The notes below the pieces were generated by a model. That model did no database searches, was not told the origin of the DNA, and saw only the letters and a program-made list of their open reading frames with translations. Of a stretch of 64,000 nt of DNA, positions 31,916 through 41,935 are shown one piece after another (the stretch's first letter is position 1; each line of letters starts with the position of its first letter). This DNA is from Argyresthia goedartella (lineage: Eukaryota > Arthropoda > Insecta > Lepidoptera > Argyresthiidae). The translations under genes were made by a program, and so were the position numbers. The DNA lies in assembly GCA_949825045.1 (NCBI GenBank), contig OX463829.1, positions 5,704,001 through 5,768,000 of the forward strand, given 5' to 3'.

Positions 31916-32724
31916 TTGATATTTAACAAAAAACGACAAAAAAAAACATTCCCACCCCTTTTCTCTGAAACTATATACTTATCCCAAAAAAAAAAATATG
32001 TAACTGTATCGTCCAACGATATATTTTATTACCACGCTTTTTGAATATTAAAATGCATTCTAAAACAAATATGCCTATAAACCTGTAAGGGTGTATGATG
32101 TGGCAAGCTGATAAGAGAGGAGGCGAGAGAAAGTCTAGAAGAACTGATATATTTTTCAATACAAACTAAATAATAACTACAATTAATACTTAGGAATAAT
32201 ACTGGCCATGTTTATATCAGGTTGCCCTGAATCCATTAATTTTTCAGGCTTCTCTGACTCCATTAATTTTGCTTACATATGTAGGTATAGGTACCTACAA
32301 TCCTCACCGTATATATCTAATTATACGATATTTAATTATTTAAGTAACAAATCTGCCGTGCTTTAGAAATATGGGATACTTAGTTCCAGGGTGAGTAAAT
32401 GGGTATATTTTCGCCCAGTTTAGGGACGGCCTGCAAAATGAGAAATAAACAATTCATGAAGAACTTAAAGCTTATACAGATGTTTATATTTCAGAAATTC
32501 ACAGTACAGTTCCGTGTTTCGGATAACAAGTTAAGCTGTAGCTCTCGGCCACTATTGCCACTTGGTGTTACGTTCTCTGTTTTTTTACTTGGCTTTTGTC
32601 GTCTCTTTGATTTCGTTGCTTTTGATTGTAAATTTTCCAATATACTTTTATCACCATACAGAACCTGCATATAATTTACAGTCGACGTTCACATGCTCCG
32701 TTTTATTGGTCCTTTCACCGTAAA
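31916..32724. other. No gene recognised
   Basis: AT-rich, no identified gene or repeat. Confidence 0.5.
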
Positions 32725-33020
32725 ATGGCGATGACAAGAAGTAGAAAAGGTACCGGCGAACCTCGACCAGCACCTCCCACCAACACCACGGCACCCATTT
32801 CGGTGGCGAGAACCCTACGAGCTCTCGCTCTGGTCCCCGACCAGTGTCATCCCGCCGTTCTTCTGGTTGGTCAATTGCAAGACTCGAAGCTAAGAAGCTG
32901 GCCGCCGAGGCTCTGCATGCGCATTGCTGAGCTTGAGAAGTCAGCGGCGGAACTAGAGCTTCGCGCCGAGCCCGCCGCCGTCGAGGCGTCGAGCGTAGGG
33001 AGTGCGAGCCACGTCACGTA
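32725..33020 (+). pseudogene. Possible LTR-retrotransposon gag start
   Basis: An open frame starts MAMTRSRKGTGEPRPAPPT. A second frame over 32830-32930 reads SRRSSGWSIARLEAKKLAAE, and the first frame resumes with AELEKSAAELELRAEPAAV. Together they resemble the alanine/glutamate-rich coiled coil near the N-terminus of BEL/Pao-type gag proteins, broken by frameshifts. The match is by composition and pattern only, and no protease or polymerase follows. It could equally be a low-complexity host sequence. Confidence 0.3.
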
Positions 33021-33197
33021 AGTTCATGTAACCGTAGTCGTGGTAATGCTAGTGTCAAGGCATGGCTGGACTCAAGCCCACACGTCTAACCACGTCCCGC
33101 ATCGCGGTCGCCACCACGGAACATTACACAGCCGCACATACACGGAACGACTGCAGCAACCAACTCGTTGGCGCGCTCCAACAGCTTGCTCCAAACA

Positions 33198-33251
33198 ATC
33201 GCACATAACACTACCGGTCTTTGATGGAAAGACCGTAGTGTTATGTGCGAT
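33198..33251. repeat. 24-bp near-perfect hairpin
   Basis: Left arm 33198-33222 (ATCGCACATAACACTACC...) and right arm 33228-33251 are reverse complements except for one extra C in the left arm; the loop is GATGG. Confidence 0.9.
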
Positions 33252-33414
33252 CGTCTGGGCCATTTCTTACGCGGAGGCTATTGGCTGTTCAGCGTGGTAA
33301 TGCTACCAGCGTTATTGGATCCTTTGGCACAGAAACGTCCCAAGGCGGTTTATTCTGTTAATTTTAAGTTTTGAGGTTTAATAATGTTTGATTGAAATCG
33401 AACTGTAAACTTAG

Positions 33415-33600
33415 TCAAAGTCATAGTCAAAGTCAAAGTCAAAGTTCTTTATTACTGTAGATATTTACATATACTTAGCAAACGTAATTTTTCGCCTCTT
33501 CTCTACATTGGACCACTGTGGGAGAGAAGGACGTAAAAACTCCTACAGATTGATTTTTAGATCTCTTTTAAAAATTGGTTGTGCTTAACTAGTACAAATC
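33415..33600 (-). repeat. LINE-like 3' tail with (GTCAAA)n
   Basis: The TAGTCAAAGTCAAAGTCAAA simple repeat is followed by GTTCTTTATTACTGTAGATA, ACTTAGCAAACGTAATTTTT and GACCACTGTGGGAG. The same sequence occurs inverted at 58800-58935. It looks like the 3' end of a minus-strand LINE. Confidence 0.55.
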
Positions 33601-33717
33601 TGATATTTTTTTAATTATTATGATTAATATGCAGGAATAAATAATTACAAAATTATTAACAGCAAGGTGTGTGTTGAACTAGATTAACCCCATACAGCCG
33701 AAACATAAACATTTAAA

Positions 33718-33955
33718 TGAAGACACATAATTTTCTTCTGGCCTCACACTAGGATACCCTGTGTCGTGGGAACCAGAAACAGCGACGTCACACTCATAAA
33801 AACATCCAATAACTAGGGGTTTTTTCTACCCCCCAAGCCGCTATAAACATCCAATACCTAGGGTTTTTTTCTCTCTTAACCCGTCGGCCGGGGATCGAAC
33901 CCGGGACCTCTCGCATGGTAGGCAGAGACACAACCGCTGCGCCGCAGAGTTCGTC
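33718..33955 (-). repeat. SINE family 2 copy with internal duplication
   Basis: A full minus-strand copy from CTTCTGGCCTCACACTAGGA to CGCTGCGCCGCAGAG. The ATAAACATCCAATA(A/C)CTAGGG segment is present twice (about 33797 and 33843). Confidence 0.85.
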
Positions 33956-34433
33956 GAACGTATTTTCATGAAGCGTTTGTGGATAGTATTTTGTTTGTAA
34001 TATTTTTTTAAATTACTTTTAAATAAACATCCTTTTGTTTACATACTAATTGGTACGGCTACATACATACTCCATTTGCGTTACCAGGTATATTCAAAAG
34101 TATGTACGTGGTTTAGAAAGAAAATGCAGTCGCGATATTTGATTTTGTAATGATTCAACTTGTTTCAAAGAGAATTCCGAGAAGGACCGGAGAAAATGAA
34201 CAACTTTCTTTATGAAACAAAATGTATGTTTTCAGGCTATATTGTTTGATTCTCAGAACATTGGTCTATATAAAATTTTATGGTTACTTGCTAAACGTGG
34301 CTGTGTGTGAGCCAGTCCATCTCAGGGGCATATTATGGCGCCTTGGTCCCTGAGATTTTATCCTGATGAATAAAAAAAGTCTCAGTGGTGTAACTTTTCG
34401 TTCATTTTGCTTTTGTTTTATTTAAGTTATTTT

Positions 34434-34745
34434 TCAACCGACCTCAAAAAGGAGGAGGCTCTCAATTCGACAGTTTTTTTTGTTAGATACTTGATTATTC
34501 CGTAATTATGAACCGATTTTGATGTCTTGTTTTGATTGGTCAGATCATACTTCAGAGGTGGTCCCATAAAAAATTCAACAAACGCATAAAATATATGCAC
34601 AGATATCGTTTTGGTTTGTGGTTCCGTGCAGCAATCGTTTTGATGAGGACTTTTCATTTACGTAGGCTGGATTCGCATCCCGACAGGGGAGAAAGAAAGA
34701 GGGGCTTGAAATTAAAGTTGTTTTTCAAGCTTTTAACTTGGTGAA
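34434..34745 (+). repeat. Dispersed TIR-like repeat (ACCGACTTCAA family)
   Basis: Starts TTCAACCGACCTCAAAAAGG, contains AACCGATTTTGATGTCTTGT, GTGGTTCCGTGCAGCAATCG and GAGGACTTTTCAT, and ends TTGAAATTAAAGTTGTTTTT. A second copy, split by insertions, is at 56958-58190. Confidence 0.7.
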
Positions 34746-34917
34746 TTATCAATAGCCCGTTATTGTCCCCACCGAGGAGAGCAGGTCTTTACCGGGATAC
34801 GAGTAAGATTGAGCCACTACATCTTCTTCTTCGGGTGCCATCTGCTATCGGAGGCAATCCGCACACGGGGTACTGCCTTCCGGAATAAGGATGTTGTGCC
34901 CATCCCGAACCATTCTC

Positions 34918-34959
34918 GGAGGTTTTTAAGCCAGGATACCTCCTGGCTTAAAAACCTCC
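34918..34959. repeat. Perfect 19-bp hairpin inside LINE coding sequence
   Basis: GGAGGTTTTTAAGCCAGGA (34918-34936), loop TACC, then its exact complement (34941-34959). The left arm encodes the normal SWLKNLR segment; the other arm replaces coding sequence with its inverted copy. Confidence 0.95.
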
Positions 34960-35192
34960 GTACCCGTCGGCGTGCGGGTCTTCTGCGTCCCTGTATCTTT
35001 CCCTGCATTATCAGCTGGAGCAGATTTTATTTGCTGTTTCTCATCACATGTCCGAAATATTGCAGCTTCCTGCCTTTAACTGCCTTCATCAGCTCTATTC
35101 CTTTCTTCATTCTCTCCAGGACTGCAAGATTTCTTATTCTATCTGTCCATGATATCTTCAACATCCTTCTGTAAACCCACATTTCAGACGCG

Positions 35193-35305
35193 TCCAACCG
35201 ATTACACATTGCTGGAATAAGTCCCACCGCTTACACATTGCTGGAATAAGTCCAACCGCTTACACATTGCCGGAATAAGTCCAACCGCTTACACATTGTT
35301 TGAAT
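35193..35305. repeat. 29-bp tandem repeat, about 4 copies
   Basis: Units CCAACCG(A/C)TTACACATTG with CTGGAATAAGTC follow one another; the last is partial (TTGTTTGAATTAG). Confidence 0.9.
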
Positions 35306-35340
35306 TAGGGTCCATGCTTCAGCTCCGTACTCCATACTCC

Positions 35341-36010
35341 ATCAAGCTTTGCTTAGTGTTGGTTGATGGAGGGGTTTTACGACTGCTGCTACCGAGTGGC
35401 AATAAGAGCCGGGACCTACAGCTCCTCCTAACCCCTGAAGGTATAAAATGTTTCCGAACTCAATGAAACTTGGTCTGTTTCCATAAAAGGGTAAGTACAT
35501 ACATATTAAGAAATATAATGGAAAAAGTAGGTTTCCAGATGACCTACTCACAGCACATTCGGTGTCAATCGGCGAGTTTATATGTCCTATATTGTTCTGT
35601 CGGGGTAAATTAAGGCAAATCCATAGCATTAAAAGCCATAATCCATCACGCTGGCTCAGTACGGGTTGATGGACAGGTATCGGGCTCGTGGCCACCCTGG
35701 CTGTCAGATATTTTCAAGCTGCCCTGTTAGGGCCTCTGAGCAGCTTTAAGACTACGTCAGAGGCTCAAACATAATACACAAAAATAACTTTACCCACAAG
35801 GAAAAAACAAAACTTTTCACAATCTTCAATGAGATTAATCTGACGGGTATTTTTATCGAACGTTTTATTCCTGGATGTTCTTCTGTCCCTATTCAGGGTG
35901 CCTTAGCTGGTCTTCGACCTCTGCCTCGTCGGCTTCGCAAAGAACCTCTGGTCGGCGCTCGTGTGCTCTCATACGATTCAAAACTGAGTTTGAAGGTGAA
36001 GGGAGGGTAT
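35341..36010. other. No gene recognised
   Basis: No identified gene. TGATGGAGGGGTTTTACGAC and the GGTTGATGGACAG region have the look of a dispersed repeat, but no second copy is in the window. Confidence 0.4.
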
Positions 36011-36062
36011 GTCTTTCAACCAAAACACACTGTGTGTCCACAGTGTGTTTTGGTTGAAAGAC
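36011..36062. repeat. Perfect 24-bp hairpin, 4-nt loop
   Basis: Arms 36011-36034 and 36039-36062 (GTCTTTCAACCAAAACACAC plus TGTG) are exact reverse complements; the loop is TGTC. It sits 10 bp before MITE family A copy 2. Confidence 0.95.
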
Positions 36063-36072
36063 ATTTTCATAT

Positions 36073-36290
36073 ATATTAAATCGCACAGCAAAAATACTGA
36101 ATTTCACAGCAAAAAAGGATCAGCAATACTTATTATGTTTTAAGTATTTTTGTTGATCTTACATGTTCAACCTAATACGAAGGATAAACTTAACCCTTCA
36201 CCCAAGCTACCGTAGTGTTTTTCCCTGACATTTGCTGTGAAAATCAGTATATTTGCTGTGCAAATCAGTATTATTGATGTGCAGTTTAAT
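36073..36290 (+). mobile_element. MITE family A, copy 2
   Basis: TAAATCGCACAGCAAAAATA at the left and CAGTATTATTGATGTGCAGT at the right are inverted ends. The core is ACATGTTCAACCTAATACGA ... AAGCTACCGTAGTGTTTTTC. Confidence 0.8.
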
Positions 36291-37049
36291 ATTTCCCTTT
36301 TCCATATTCGCTGGTTTCATCGGAAGATTGACTTGCATGATGACCAACCTGATTGTGATGATAAAATAGCCCAACCAGCAGCCTTATGGCGTAAGTCGTC
36401 TGAGCTATGAACTTCATATAGACTTTTACGTTTGACTCCTTGCACCAGCTTCATCTGTCAAATTGGTATCACGCAAGTAGCATCATAATGGAGGCCAAAC
36501 CCAAGCTCATTGAATGAAGCCTAGAAGCCTTCGGTGATACCCCGCAATCGATGAAATTGTATGAGCATGAGATGAACCATAGACACACGCTATGAACTTC
36601 AGAGAGTTACGCCATAAGGCGCCATAAGGCGATTGTGATGATATTATAGGGTTGCCTGTATCTGCAGCCGAAACTGTTTGCGGTAACTGTTCAAGATTTT
36701 CCCAAAACTTGTGGCAGGGGCACATTTACCCCACGATTAGTTGGATATTCAAGTCTACTCCGTACGCTATCATCCGAAAAGAAAACTTCATACATTAACA
36801 ACATATGTCTTATGTAAAGGATATTAAAATTAAGTAGTCGCGAAATAAACTCAGTTTCCAACTGACGGTAATTTAGTCCCTCACCATATATATAGATATC
36901 GATTACTTACTTTGTTCCGAACTCAAATTCCTGCTCTTGTTTCTCCTCCATATTGCGAAGAAAGTGTCAAAGACGAACTGTCAAAAACGTATTTTTCTAA
37001 GAGTTGCTTTCATAAACGATGTAGCCATTCAGAACAAAATATAGTAAAA
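36291..37049. other. No gene recognised
   Basis: A short direct duplication CGCCATAAGG(C) occurs at 36610-36629. Otherwise featureless. Confidence 0.5.
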
Positions 37050-37575
37050 AAGTTTTTTTTTCTTGTCCTCTGCATTCCTGCCAGGGGTCAGGAGGTTAAC
37101 GTGTCATCCGAAACACGGAATGTACTTATGCTTATTCTGATTTTCATACAAACTCTAAACTCCCTTTTCCCCCTAATGGGGGTGAATTATGATAAAAACT
37201 TTCTGCACTGACGCCTCGCAGTCATAAACTACCTACCTGCCAAAACAGCCTCATAGGTCAAATTGTCTTTTTATGTCCATACAAAGTTCACCCCACATGC
37301 CCCCTTTAGCGGGAGGAAATTTTAAATCACTTGCTTTGTTGATGTCTCATACCCATAACTTTAGTACCGGCAAAATCCCAGCTTCATAAGTCATATTTGA
37401 TGTTCATACAAACTCCAACCCCCATTTCCCCCTTAGGGGATGAATTGCGCTAAATCCCTTCTTAGTGCTATCCTATGCTATAGAAGGAACCCCTGTTCAA
37501 AATTGTACATCTCTAGAACCAGCGGTTTAGGCTGTGCATTGATACTCGACTATCAGTCAGTCAATTAGTCAGGAC
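37050..37575 (+). repeat. Dispersed repeat with internal sub-repeats
   Basis: CATACAAACTCTAAACTCCC, CATACAAAGTTCACCCCACA and CATACAAACTCCAACCCCCA recur at roughly 120-130-bp spacing, each followed by a C-rich run and GGG(A/G)..AATT. The end TCAGTCAGTCAATTAGTCAG is typical of a lepidopteran repeat family. Confidence 0.5.
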
Positions 37576-37614
37576 TATGAATTTTATATTCATGGATTAG
37601 TATAGTACGGCTAG

Positions 37615-37860
37615 TATTTAGTCGCACATCAAAAATACGGATTTGCGCAGCAATAAAGGATCAACACTTTTTATGTTTTAAATATTTGATGAGTACTTAA
37701 GTTTATGTTTTTAGTATTTTTAGTTGTTCTTACATGTTGAACCTAACACGAAGGATAAAGGGGGCTTCGCTCACCCCCTTTACCTAAGCTACCGCAGCAT
37801 TTTGCCCTTATATTTGCTGTGCAAATCAGTATTTTTGATGTACAGTTTAATATTTCCCAA
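37615..37860 (+). mobile_element. MITE family A, copy 3
   Basis: The ends TTAGTCGCACATCAAAAATA and AGTATTTTTGATGTACAGTT are inverted. The core includes ACATGTTGAACCTAACACGA, a GGGGGCTTCGCTCACCCCC hairpin and AGCTACCGCAGCATTTTGCC. Confidence 0.85.
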
Positions 37861-38394
37861 TAAAACCCAAGGAATGGTGAAAAAAATAAAAAAAAAAAAA
37901 ACATGACGTCTCCCGTCATGTTAAGGCCTTTCTAAAGCTCCAGGGTTATCTATTGTTTTTGGGACACCTTAACATACAAAACGCTGGATAGAACAGCGAA
38001 TACTTACACAAGCTCTCTCTCTAGGTATTTCTTCGTATACTTAGTGAAGTGTGCGATATTTGCGCTTCATTCAGGCACCGAAAATTGGTCACGCTATTTT
38101 CAATACGGAAGGCAGAGGACAGTGACGCCTTGGTTAGTTAGTTATCCTATATTTCATTTTGAGTATTGAGGTGAAACTGTACTTAAGTACATTATGACGT
38201 AATCATCGGTTGTGTATTTTACTCAGGATCACCATAAATCGTAAGTAAATCTTACTATCTTTTTTCTCCACCGCCCGCGAGGGCCCCCCGATGACCTGTC
38301 CATAGGAGTGGACAGAGGCGCTTCTTCAGGAAGAGATCCGATGATCTGACCCTGACTCCCGACGCCCCAGAATGGGTGCGTGAGATGATTTCTT

Positions 38395-39200
38395 GATTGA
38401 TTGAAAATTCGCCAAACTGCAAACTGAGGCCAAGAGTTTTCCACCGTTGTCGCCCGCAGCAGCCGACATTAGCTCTTTAAGGTATTCAGGGAGCAGCCCG
38501 TCCAAAACTGCCGCGGAACCATTAGAGAATGATGCGACAGCCTCGGAGTCGTCCGCCACTTCCACGGAAAGGAATTTGTCTGAGGAGGTCGGCTCTGGTG
38601 GGAGATCCAAAGAAAGACCCGGAGAGGGATGTTTGAGGCGCACGGCTTCCAATGTCCCTCGCTATTGTCGGCTACTGAGCAGTCAGATATTAAAATCCTA
38701 ACCGCTCCGAGTAGGTCCCCATCATAAACCTTCGTTTCCACGGCCCTATAAAATTATCGCCGACTAAACGCCAACCCTTGGGTACCCTGTGTGCTGACAT
38801 TGTTAATGTTTTCTTTCACTTTGGAAGTCAGCGACTGACTCCGATTGTCGGAGGAAGGGACTCTTAAACATTTGAATGACAAAGTTAAAAGGGCAAACCA
38901 GTCCTCCGTCGAGTTGTTCTGGACGCAGTGGTCAATCAATTGTGACAACTTCCCGGCGGCAAGACTTCTTGCACCCTTAGGAATATGTTTAAGGATCCTT
39001 ACATTCGCCCTCAACAATGGTAACTGACCAAAAACTGGAGTGAGCACTTCACCATCACCAAGAACAGCCTGAGACTGTTGCGAATGCAGACCCCTGTGTA
39101 CCCTACCTATATGCACGTTCAAGCCCCGGGGAAAATTAAACTGCCTTGAGGAACCGGGACAATGATGACAAAGTGTCAAAGAGGACATTTGGAACACACG
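38395..39200 (-). pseudogene. R2-like LINE N-terminal remnant with zinc finger
   Basis: The minus-strand frame (from about 39190) starts with a C2H2-type finger, LCHHC...F...LNVHIGRVH. It continues SLAAGKLSQLIDHCVQNN, WFALLTLSFKCLRVPSS and VKENINNVSTQGTQGLAFS. After an in-frame stop (near 38767) it reads VETKVYDGDLLGAVRILIS, then in a new frame EAVRLKHPSPGLSLDLPPEP, SFSNGSAAVLDGLLPEYLKE and NGGKLLASVCSLANF. That order (finger, then the stretch leading into the reverse transcriptase) fits the R2/NeSL-type LINE group. The element is cut off at about 38400, before the catalytic core. Confidence 0.75.
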
Positions 39201-39649
39201 AATTGTATTCAAATTGTAAAATAAAGTAAAATTATACATTATTACCTACTTGTGTAAAATAAATAACGAATCAATTTAAATAAATAATTAATCAATTACT
39301 AAAAATCTATTTTCGTGGTCGTGGCGCTGTGTGACGTCGTCTTAGCACTTGATGAAGACAAGCTTCGAAGAACTCGTTGAATGTTTTCGTAACATTGAGC
39401 TAAATGCAGCAACGTGACGACGCGCTCCAGGTGGAGACTAGTGCCGTCTCATCGTTGATGAGAGGTATCTCTCTGACAATCGGAATCTGCAGTCCTCAGC
39501 AATTAGCTAAACAGCTAATATCGTAGTATTGACCACCGACTGATCCTATTATTCAGATGACACAGGTCATTCAAGGTACCACCAAAAACACTAGATTGCA
39601 CTGTTGTCTGTAGAATTGGAACACAGGTGGAACTGCTCTTAACCATTTT
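39201..39649. other. No gene recognised
   Basis: Nothing recognisable on either strand. Confidence 0.5.
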
Positions 39650-40000
39650 TTTATGGCTTATGTTTAAACGATTACCAAAAACGCACCATTTTACTACCAA
39701 TAAATTCGAAATGATTGCCAGAATGGATAAATGTCCACCAAATTGTGTTTGGATAAATGATCACCAGACTTCTTTTTATGTTTTATGTACTTAAGTTTAT
39801 GTTTTAAGTATTTTTTGTTGTTCTTACATGTTCAACCTAACACGAAGGATAAAGGGGTCTTCGCTTCGCTCACCCCCTTCACCCTTCACCAAAGCTACCG
39901 CAGTATTTTGCCCTGATAGTTTTTGCAACTTTTGGTGTTCATTTATCCATTTTGGGTAGGAAAAAAATATTTTGGTGATCATTATATTTGTTGCCTTTTT
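39650..40000 (+). mobile_element. MITE family B, copy 3
   Basis: The most complete B copy, from GGCTTATGTTTAAACGATTA to TTTTGGTGATCATTATATTT. The core contains GGGGTCTTCGCTTCGCTCAC, able to pair as a short hairpin with the flanking AAAGGGG/CCCCTT. Confidence 0.88.
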
Positions 40001-41152
40001 TATTGTATAGCTCAATCTGAGTCACAAACTAGCGGTTTACTACGTGATATATTTAGATTTGTAGAAAAATCCTAAAAAGATGGTTTGTTGTTTGCCTTAT
40101 TTTCCTTTTCCGGCCAGCAGACAAGTGAAACGGAGAAGAATATAAAAGTATTTTTGATTATTTTAACCAAATCGGTTTCGTATTGAAAGTTGTCCAGAAT
40201 TATGACATTAACAACCCCCTCAAAGAAGTAGATACTGTGTTATATAGATATATTGATTTTTCTGCTTAAAAATGCATTATTATAATTATGACCTCCACAT
40301 TCGTTACAACTCATCAACCAAATAATGGTTGCTTTAGAAGTCAGCGTATTTTGTTCCTCACGTATTCCCAACCCGCCCTCACAGGTTTGCTCAGCTAATC
40401 AACAGGTGGGGGTCGAAGTCCACGATAACTTGAGTTCGGGGTAACTTTACTCTTTCAATTAGCTATTTCATTCAAAAGTTATGCCGCTTGATCAAAGGAT
40501 CGGAACTTCCGCAACTTAACTAGGTTATTTGCTTGCATTTGAGTTGTGTCAATGGAGGTGAAAAGTGTCTCGTTTGTCCCTTTTTCAATAAGTTTTTATT
40601 AGGTCGAATATCGCTACCCGGTAGTGTAGAGTCGTGAAACCTCTACACCAATCCGCACTGACCCTTACGCGTATTCGGGTAAAGGCGTGTGCCCCTCGGT
40701 GGGGAAATTAATGGGCTACATTTATGTATGACTTAATTATTATGAGGTCGACTTGTAACTAAGTTAGTTTTTAACTAAATAACAGTGTGCGAATCTACGA
40801 ATGGAAAAGTGACCTTATTCAGATAAGTTAGTTAATTTGACGTACTTACCAAATCGAAGACACTTTTTGACACTTTGAAACTAACAAAAATAATGAAGTT
40901 CTTACAATGATTCCTCTTATGATTCATGTTAATAAATAAGTTGAGTGATATCTTCGTTTCTAGTTTGAAAACTTAAAGCCATGAAATGAAATTCTAAACT
41001 AGTTTTTACAACATTTTTTTTAGATTGTTCTCTTCATAAAAAAGCGATTAAAAATACAATCACTAATCCGAAAAGTTATAAAAAAAACCCTATTGAAACT
41101 TGTAATGTTGCCTACCTAAAAATTTCGAAATTTTCTTATGATTTACAACAAA
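40001..41152. other. No gene recognised
   Basis: AT-rich. A repeat piece around 40615-40720 (ACACCAATCCGCACTGACCC) also occurs at 17030-17110. No coding frame is found. Confidence 0.5.
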
Positions 41153-41233
41153 TTAAAAATACATCAAGTACTGACCCAAAAGCACCGCACTAATTACGAT
41201 CAAAGCAGCCAAGGCGGTTGCGGCTCGCGACAT
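41153..41233 (-). CDS. Candidate first exon: signal peptide
   Basis: A minus-strand ATG at 41233 opens MSRAATALAALIVISAVLLG, followed by QYLMYF and a stop. It is a basic start plus a hydrophobic alanine/leucine core, as in a secretory signal peptide. A donor-like GG|GTCAGT falls just after the hydrophobic core (about 41175), so the sequence could be exon 1 of a spliced secreted protein. A TATA box and an initiator lie at standard spacing upstream. No downstream exon was identified on the minus strand; transposon remnants occupy 38.4-40.0 kb. Without a second exon this remains a candidate. Confidence 0.35.
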   Translation of the reverse strand: MSRAATALAALIVISAVLLGQYLMYF

Positions 41234-41242
41234 GATGATACC

Positions 41243-41276
41243 GAATGAAGGATACAGCGGACCCGCCCGCCTTATA
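41243..41276 (-). promoter_or_regulatory. TATA box and initiator for the 41.2-kb candidate exon
   Basis: On the minus strand TATAAG (41276-41271) is followed, with its first T 30 bp upstream of the initiator A at 41246, by CTTCATTC, similar to the arthropod TCAGT/TCATT initiator. GC-rich sequence lies between and above. The implied 5' UTR is only about 13 nt, which is a weakness. Confidence 0.4.
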
Positions 41277-41379
41277 CGAGCGAAACACCGCCCGCCCTGT
41301 GGCTTGTTTTATAGAAGTACAAGATAACAATTATACCACTCAACAATAGCCCGCTGATGGGAAGCATCGTGAGTTTTTT

Positions 41380-41470
41380 TAATACTTCCATAGCTGTAGC
41401 GATGGACCTAGTCTTCTTTCACGCAAAATGGAGTATAATAAATGGAAAAAATGTCGCGAGGCATACTTTG
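41380..41470 (+). repeat. SINE family 3 fragment
   Basis: CTGTAGCGATGGACCTAGTC and TTTCACGCAAAATGGAGTAT, followed by a rearranged GGAAAAAATGTCGCGAGGCA piece. Confidence 0.6.
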
Positions 41471-41770
41471 GAACACTTTGCAACGTTGCAGCGTCATGTT
41501 CCCTAGCGTATCTGAGCCTTGACTCGCTAAACGTGAACGCTACCTCTAACATCTTAAGGAAAAAGTAGTGACGCTATGTTTGTTTTGTTTTTGTGTAGCT
41601 ATCAACAAAACTCTTCATTAAGCATGCTAGTAGGTAGTTGTGGCAAGCAGTGTAGAACAGTCTGTTTCGTCACAAGTAATATGATGAAGATGTGTCTCTG
41701 AGAACACACAGCAGCTGTAATAAACATCTGAAAAAATAATAAGGCCAATTATGAGAGCGCTGCTTATTGT

Positions 41771-41935
41771 TACGACCTTTGTGGCACTGCCTACCATCCG
41801 CGAGGTCCTGGGTTCGATTCCCAGCTGGGGATAAAAGGAAAAAATATATATTTATGTGATGTCGCTGTTTCCGGTTGCCACGACACAGGGTATCCTAGTG
41901 TGGGGTCAGAAGCAATGTTTGTGACTTTATAAATA
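41771..41935 (+). repeat. SINE family 2 copy
   Basis: CGACCTTTGTGGCACTGCCT, the B-box GGTTCGATTCCCAGCTGGGG, TTTATGTGATGTCGCTGTTT and GGTATCCTAGTGTGGGGTCA. The A-box region is shortened. Confidence 0.85.

Larger units (their letters stand above)
34823..35340 (-). pseudogene. LINE C-terminal remnant with hairpin and tandem repeat
   Basis: The minus strand encodes RLDASEMWVYRRMLKISWTD, RIRNLAVLERMKKGIELM and KGRKLQYFGHVMRNSK, then MQGKIQGRRRPARRR, SWLKNLREWFGMGTTSLFRK and VRIASDSRWHPKKK. This is the familiar C-terminus of arthropod endonuclease/reverse-transcriptase LINEs (W.YRRML..W.D...N...L ... GHV.R ... GRRR.SWLKNL). It is interrupted by a 19-bp hairpin at 34918-34959 and by a 29-bp tandem repeat at 35193-35305 that multiplies the CNRLDA segment. 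No polymerase domain remains. Confidence 0.8.

Noticed and set aside
33198..33251. Hairpin as an intrinsic terminator or microRNA
   Set aside because: The genome is eukaryotic, so bacterial terminators do not apply. Perfect pairing with a 5-nt loop is unlike a microRNA precursor, and no expression evidence is available.
38229..38444. Minus-strand frame ending IVRFTYDLW
   Set aside because: It lies past the point where the LINE homology stops and has no recognisable continuation.
39310..39490. Possible second exon for the 41.2-kb signal peptide
   Set aside because: Several short minus-strand frames can be joined in phase, but the acceptor is weak and no frame is convincing. I do not assert a joined gene.
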